Assembly (NCBI GenBank): GCA_963783945.1
Contig: CAWAPS010000023.1
Location: forward strand, 1-38,324
Length of the DNA: 38,324 nt
Direction: 5' to 3'
DNA from: CAWAPS01 sp963783945
Lineage (GTDB): Bacteria > Actinomycetota > Acidimicrobiia > Acidimicrobiales > Palsa-688
Shown in pieces: positions 34,563 through 38,324 of this stretch. The translations under genes and the position numbers were made by a program. The first letter of the stretch is position 1. Every line of letters starts with the position of its first letter. The notes beneath the pieces were generated by a model. That model ran no database searches. It saw only the letters and a program-made list of their open reading frames with translations, and had not been told where the DNA came from.

Positions 34563-34614
34563 TCACCTCCTTGCGAGAATTCGACGTATATCCCTAGGAG
34601 AGATGATCGGCCAA
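34563..34614 (-). promoter_or_regulatory. Promoter and ribosome binding site of the RiPP-like operon
   Basis: Read on the minus strand, TTGGCC (34614-34609) and TATACG (34590-34585) are spaced 18 bases, a fair match to a housekeeping -35/-10 pair. TCACCTCCTT on the plus strand (34563-34572) is AAGGAGGTGA on the coding strand, full complementarity to the 16S 3' end, four bases before the ATG. The promoter call is tentative; the ribosome binding site is clear. Confidence 0.55.
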
Positions 34615-34659
34615 GCCGCGAGATACGGTCTGAGCCATCGATGCCGAAAGATTGCACGA

Positions 34660-35190
34660 AGGGTCAGTGCCGGGGATACGGCACGGGCGTCGCCGCGGAT
34701 TCCGAACCATACGAGCAAAGCCAACAAGTCTTGGTCTCGTACGACCCGGGCCGGTTGGACACGGATAGGATTCCCGTGAACGGACAGCTGGACCGAGCCG
34801 GCGACCAGGGTGACGGTAATCTGCCGACGTCGCCATGCACACCCGCCCCGACACATGACCCCAGCGAAGCGATCGACCCGTAGCCATCTGCCATGCGCAA
34901 CACCGACGGACCGGCCGCCGCCCGGCGAGCCCGAGGCGCTGGAGGCGTGACAGTGCGCCAACGCACTCGTTGCCGGTCGAGCCGAGACCGTCGACATCGT
35001 CCACGAAACCGACACGTCTCGCAGCGTGCCCTGGGCTCGCCGACCCAAGGCCGCCAGGATCCTCGGCGACCTCCACTCGCCCGGGGCGCTTGGGACGGGT
35101 CCGTCGTCGGCGAACCGCAGCACGCCTTTGGCTCGGCCGTGCAAGTCCAGCTGATCCTCCCCAACTCGCCGAAGGCTGGTCAGCTAAGTA
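34660..35190 (-). pseudogene. Possible decayed IS481-type transposase C-terminus
   Basis: One minus-strand frame has QITVTLVAGSVQLSVHGNPI and then RVQPAR, and nearby frames give HGRAKGVLRFADDG and pieces of a basic tail. The 'V-T-V-x-L ... I-R-V-x-P-x-R' wording resembles the C-terminal ends of IS481-family transposases. The frames are broken and the N-terminal catalytic part is not found. Treat as a weak call. Confidence 0.3.
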
Positions 35191-35627
35191 CGAGCCACGA
35201 CTCGCTCCACTAGTTCTCCAGCCGAGCCCATCGACGGTTCCTGGATACGGCTGGAACGGCAGTGGTGAGTACAGATTCTCCGCACAGATCGCTTGAGGAT
35301 CGTCGGCCGGAGAGACCGGGGTTGGCCCGAGCAAACCTGCCTCAATATCCCGCCTGGGGCCTGGCCACAGGGCATCCCCGAGGTGCCGTGGGCGCGGCCC
35401 GGGCAGCGCTTGCTAGACGCAAGTAGTCTCGCCCACCTTGTGGAGCGACAGGTCGTCGACGACCCTGAGTGTGTCGCAGTCGACGATCCATCTTGAGACA
35501 CGCTATGGCCTTTTGTGGGGAGACTCTCCCGGCGTGGTCATCCCCGGCCGAAAGGGACGGATATTTTCCGCCCGGAACGTCCCTGCCGACTCCTCCTACG
35601 GCCGGTCAGCGGGCACGGTTCATTTGA
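35191..35627. other. No gene recognised
   Basis: Frames on both strands lack recognisable motifs. A plus-strand piece near 35410-35490 (DASSLAHLVERQVVDDPE) has natural composition but no identifiable family. Confidence 0.35.
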
Positions 35628-36365
35628 TCAGGCGGAGGCCGAGGGCTTCTGCCAGACCGATACGTGTGAGGTGCTATCAGCGCTGAAGGGTGAGCGGTCC
35701 CACCCTGCCCAGCGGTGAATGAGCGAGAGCCTCACGAGCTTGGCCATCAGGTCGAGTTCGGAGGGCCACACGTAGCGGAAGGGGGTGCGGGCCTCGGTGA
35801 TCCCCGTGGCGTTAGCGGTGAAGTGGTGCGACATGGCCTGCTGGGCTACCAGGTCGGTGTAGCGGTCATATCCGACGTATCCGGGCCGATGGGAGAACAC
35901 CCGGGCGTCCTCACCGGGCGGGAGCCGGCGCAGGTCGGGAACCCCCACCTCGATCAGGAAACAGCCGCCGGGCTGGAGATGGCTGGCTGCGTTGGCGAAG
36001 CAGGCGACTTGGTCGTCTTGGGTGAGGAGATTCCCGATCGTGTTGTACACCAGATACACCAGACGGAACTGGCCTTCTACTCGGGTGGTGGCCATGTCGC
36101 CGATGGTCACCTTGACACGATTCGCCGGGTCTTTGACCCTCAGGCGGTCGGCCATAGCAGTGGACAGCTCGATTCCCGACACCGGCACACCCCGCTCGGC
36201 CAGGGGGAGTGCGACCCGGCCTGTCCCGACGGCGAACTCGAGCGCCGGTCCGTCGCCAGCCAGTTCAGTGAGCAGGTCGACGGTGGGGCCGAGGACCTCG
36301 GGCGTGAACATGGTGCCGCCGTCATAGCAAGCGGCGACATCCTCGCCGAAGTAGTTCTCCTTCAC
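35628..36365 (-). CDS. Class I SAM-dependent methyltransferase, intact
   Basis: This is a 245-aa enzyme. Motif I is LEFAVGTGRVALPLAERG, the acidic residue after strand 2 is in VSGIELS, and the motif II/III region is KVTIGDMATT followed by FRLVYLVYNTIGNLL. The post-motif strand is GGCFLIEVGVPDLRRLPPGE. It methylates an unknown small molecule or macromolecule using S-adenosylmethionine. The GTG at 36365 is the first start in a frame that continues upstream to a TAG; it lacks a good ribosome binding site, so the start is moderately certain. It stands alone between unannotated stretches. Confidence 0.8.
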   Translation of the reverse strand: MKENYFGEDVAACYDGGTMFTPEVLGPTVDLLTELAGDGPALEFAVGTGRVALPLAERGVPVSGIELSTAMADRLRVKDPANRVKVTIGDMATTRVEGQFRLVYLVYNTIGNLLTQDDQVACFANAASHLQPGGCFLIEVGVPDLRRLPPGEDARVFSHRPGYVGYDRYTDLVAQQAMSHHFTANATGITEARTPFRYVWPSELDLMAKLVRLSLIHRWAGWDRSPFSADSTSHVSVWQKPSASA

Positions 36366-37061
36366 CCGCTGATGCTCGCGCTCAACGGCGGAGCGGATCG
36401 ACTTGATTTTGCTGAACTAGGTAAGGGCTACGCCCGAAGCCGCTCCACCGGGTTCGCCATACATGCCTGCCCCATATCTCCGCCGAGCTGGCCACGCCGG
36501 AAGTGGCACCAAACGCCGGGAGTGCGCGACGCAGCCGGCCTGCGCCGACGGTCTTGAGGAGGGCGAGCGGAGCGTCGACGGGGACCCGGGCCCGGCGGAT
36601 GAGCCCGGGGTCACGGCCGTAGCGCCTCCACTGAAACCCCCGACTGGTGGTCCCATCACACTTGCGCTGGGGTGGTCCCATCAAGCTGGCGCACGACAGT
36701 CTGGGGAGCGCCGTCCTATCCGTACTTCTCTTCCGTCTTCGGTAGGTCCATGCCGTCGTGTGCTCAGACGGGCGGAGCCTTCCCTACGAGGGCGACTTCC
36801 TCGGGGCAGACCTTGGGGGCCTTCTGGAAGTCATGGGCGGACGTGTTCCTCAGGGACCGCCGAGGAGCATCGTCTTCCACCGCGTGCCGGCTTTGGCCTC
36901 TCCCGTGTACATCGGGAGTCGGTTTCTTCCGGGACATACACGAAGCGGACGGGATGAGCGGTCGAGTCCCACCAAAAACCGAAGCGAGATGCGCGGCCAA
37001 CTCGCCGGGACAAACCCCCGTCTCGGCATACTCGTGTTCCCATCCGACGTATCCTCCAGGG
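36366..37061. other. No gene recognised
   Basis: No frame in this 0.7 kb carries a recognisable motif. On the minus strand, pieces near 36780-37190 have mixed composition but cannot be assembled into a family. Confidence 0.35.
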
Positions 37062-37452
37062 ATGGGGACCGGGAACCTTGTTGGGTTGATCGCCCCCATC
37101 GTCCTTACGATCGCTGCTGCAAGTGCATGCGGGGGGTCGAAGCAAGAGACGCAATTCGGGATGTACCGGGCATCGACCGGCAACGGCCAAGCCGTCACTG
37201 TCGTATTCGACGCGGAAGGTCGGACGGCACGACTCGGCTGGACAGCTAGGAATGGCGCAAGCAGCGTCGCCGGCGACTGTCCAATGGATCAGCGGTCACG
37301 TACTCCTTGACCTGGGTAACGGCCTTAGTGTCGACGGGCGACTGACCGGCGATAACAAGTTCCAGCTCACATATCCCCAGTATCCCGATGGCGAGCCGGA
37401 GATAGGAGGCCCGATCAACACGCTGACCTTCACCCTCGCTGGATTGACCTAG
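37062..37452 (+). pseudogene. Small lipoprotein, frameshifted
   Basis: ATG 37062 begins a signal peptide with core LVGLIAPIVLTIAAAS and a lipobox-like ASAC, followed by GGSKQETQFGMYRAST and QAVTVVFDAEG. Near 37250 the reading changes frame, and VQWISGHVLLDLGNGLSVDG, FQLTYPQYPDGEPEIGG and LTFTLAGLT end at TAG 37450. The mature part is beta-rich with no motif I recognise. It is the fourth lipoprotein-like gene in the right half of the window. Confidence 0.55.
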
Positions 37453-38324
37453 CCGCAGGCCACGCAAGCCAATGGCGACCCGGTGACGATCCCTGGGCCA
37501 ATACCTTCCAAGTCACCAGACTGCGAGTACTTCGGTCGGTAGTTGCGGTGTCGGGGTCAGGCTCACTTCTTCGATTTCGGCGTGAAACCTAGGGCACAGG
37601 TCGACGGCACGGACCTCGAGGTCCCCGGGGCACCCTAGTGGGCCGGGTGTGGTCCATCCCTTTGGGGCCGTCGAGTTTAAGCCTCCCGGGGATACTTCTC
37701 GTGCCCGTCTAGCAAGGCGTGGTAGCGGTAGTCGAACTCCCAGGGCAGCACTCGGCCGAGACGACTTGCCACGATGCCCCAAGGAGGCCCGGTACATCGA
37801 TCGCAGACTCCTGCACCGCACCACACAGCGCGTCCTCGGACTATCCCGATCTGCGACAGGCTGACCCTCCTGCCCGCAATAGTCGAGGGTGTCCCGTGAG
37901 CCGTTCCCTTGCGGGCCGGCCAATCAGGCATCGTTTTGAGGGTACGTTCGGGATCCAGAGTCCGGTGTCGGTTTCACCCGAGTCGTCGATCCCGCAGCGC
38001 TCCAAAAGCGTGCGCCGCAATATTCAGGCTCCTCGTCCTGTGTGCCTTCGATTCCAGTTGTTCATGGTCACAATGCTGTTTGTTGGTGCTGTGCTACAGG
38101 GGGTACCGGCATCACAGTGGCGTCGGACTGTGCGGCGCCCCAGGTGGATCGATCACGGGGTGACCAATAAGCGACGACCGAGGGGCGACTCGATCGGCTA
38201 GGAGTGGTGCACCGGGCGAGGCCATTCCGAGCTAGGCAACTCTCCTGTCCGCCCGAATCCACTAACTGCGGGAGGGTGCCTTGATGCGCTCGGCCCAACT
38301 CCTGTTTGGGCGGGGTTGACCGGA
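37453..38324. other. No gene recognised to the end of the window
   Basis: Frames of 60-160 codons exist on both strands but overlap each other and show no conserved motif. A minus-strand stretch near 37680-37760 (PWEFDYRYHALLDGHEKYP) looks protein-like but cannot be identified. Confidence 0.35.

Noticed and set aside
34594..35334. 246-codon minus-strand frame upstream of the precursor as a biosynthetic gene
   Set aside because: Arg/Gly-rich with no motif; parts of the neighbouring frames look like a decayed transposase instead.
1..38324. tRNA or rRNA genes and CRISPR arrays
   Set aside because: Scanning for T-loop (GGTTCGA-type) sequences with matching acceptor stems, rRNA core motifs and regularly spaced repeats gave nothing convincing by eye.

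Overview
The window is high-GC, uses many GTG starts, and carries IS256, IS3 and Tn3-type transposases, actinomycete-type conjugation genes (ArdC-like protein, VirD4/TraG-type coupling protein, a DUF4913-like protein) and SigE-like sigma factors. I infer a soil- or water-type actinobacterium, perhaps of an Acidimicrobiia-like lineage; the lineage is a guess. The region is accessory DNA: no ribosomal or core housekeeping operon is seen, and I found no tRNA, rRNA or CRISPR array.

Layout. (1) 1-1430: an IS256-family insertion with an intact transposase, beside the tail of an unidentified gene. (2) 1.4-13.5 kb: a gene graveyard. It holds a SAM methyltransferase, a pyridoxamine-phosphate-oxidase-like protein, a Nudix domain joined to a P-loop kinase, an N-formylglutamate amidohydrolase, an APH-like kinase, an AhpD-like protein split by an IS3 element, a PsbP-like or unknown protein, a short glutamyl-tRNA synthetase-like protein and a GNAT acetyltransferase. 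All are recognisable, but each is cut by indels, stops or insertions. Intact exceptions are a HEAT-repeat protein, a small hypothetical protein and a zinc-ribbon P-loop kinase. (3) 13.9-21.9 kb: a conjugative-element module. Two operons each begin 33-36 nt after a copy of the same ~41-nt sequence. The first is ArdC-like / DNA methyltransferase / T4SS coupling protein / small hypothetical / HNH / DUF4913-like. The second is two hypothetical proteins / CHC2-Toprim primase / a 61-aa protein. Genes overlap by 1-4 nt (GTGA or TGATG). No integrase or relaxase was seen. (4) 21.7-31 kb: fragments of a DUF1524 nuclease-like protein and an ECF sigma factor, a PASTA membrane protein, several lipoproteins, and two sigma/membrane-protein gene pairs. 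The membrane partner of the second pair carries a C-terminal domain that looks like MreC. (5) 31.1-34.6 kb: a compact three-gene RiPP-like operon on the minus strand. It has a 72-aa Cys-rich precursor-like peptide with a near-perfect ribosome binding site, a PqqD/RRE-like domain fused to an M50 membrane metalloprotease, and a STAND-like TPR protein. It ends 14 nt from a Tn3-transposase relic, and a possible IS481 relic lies upstream. (6) 35.6-38.3 kb: an intact SAM methyltransferase, a broken lipoprotein gene, and sequence in which I recognise nothing.

A general caution: single-base shifts, often in G or C runs, occur throughout, including in element genes that otherwise look functional. Either the region is decaying or the assembly has uncorrected homopolymer errors. 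The sequence alone cannot decide, so 'pseudogene' below means 'not readable as one frame here'.
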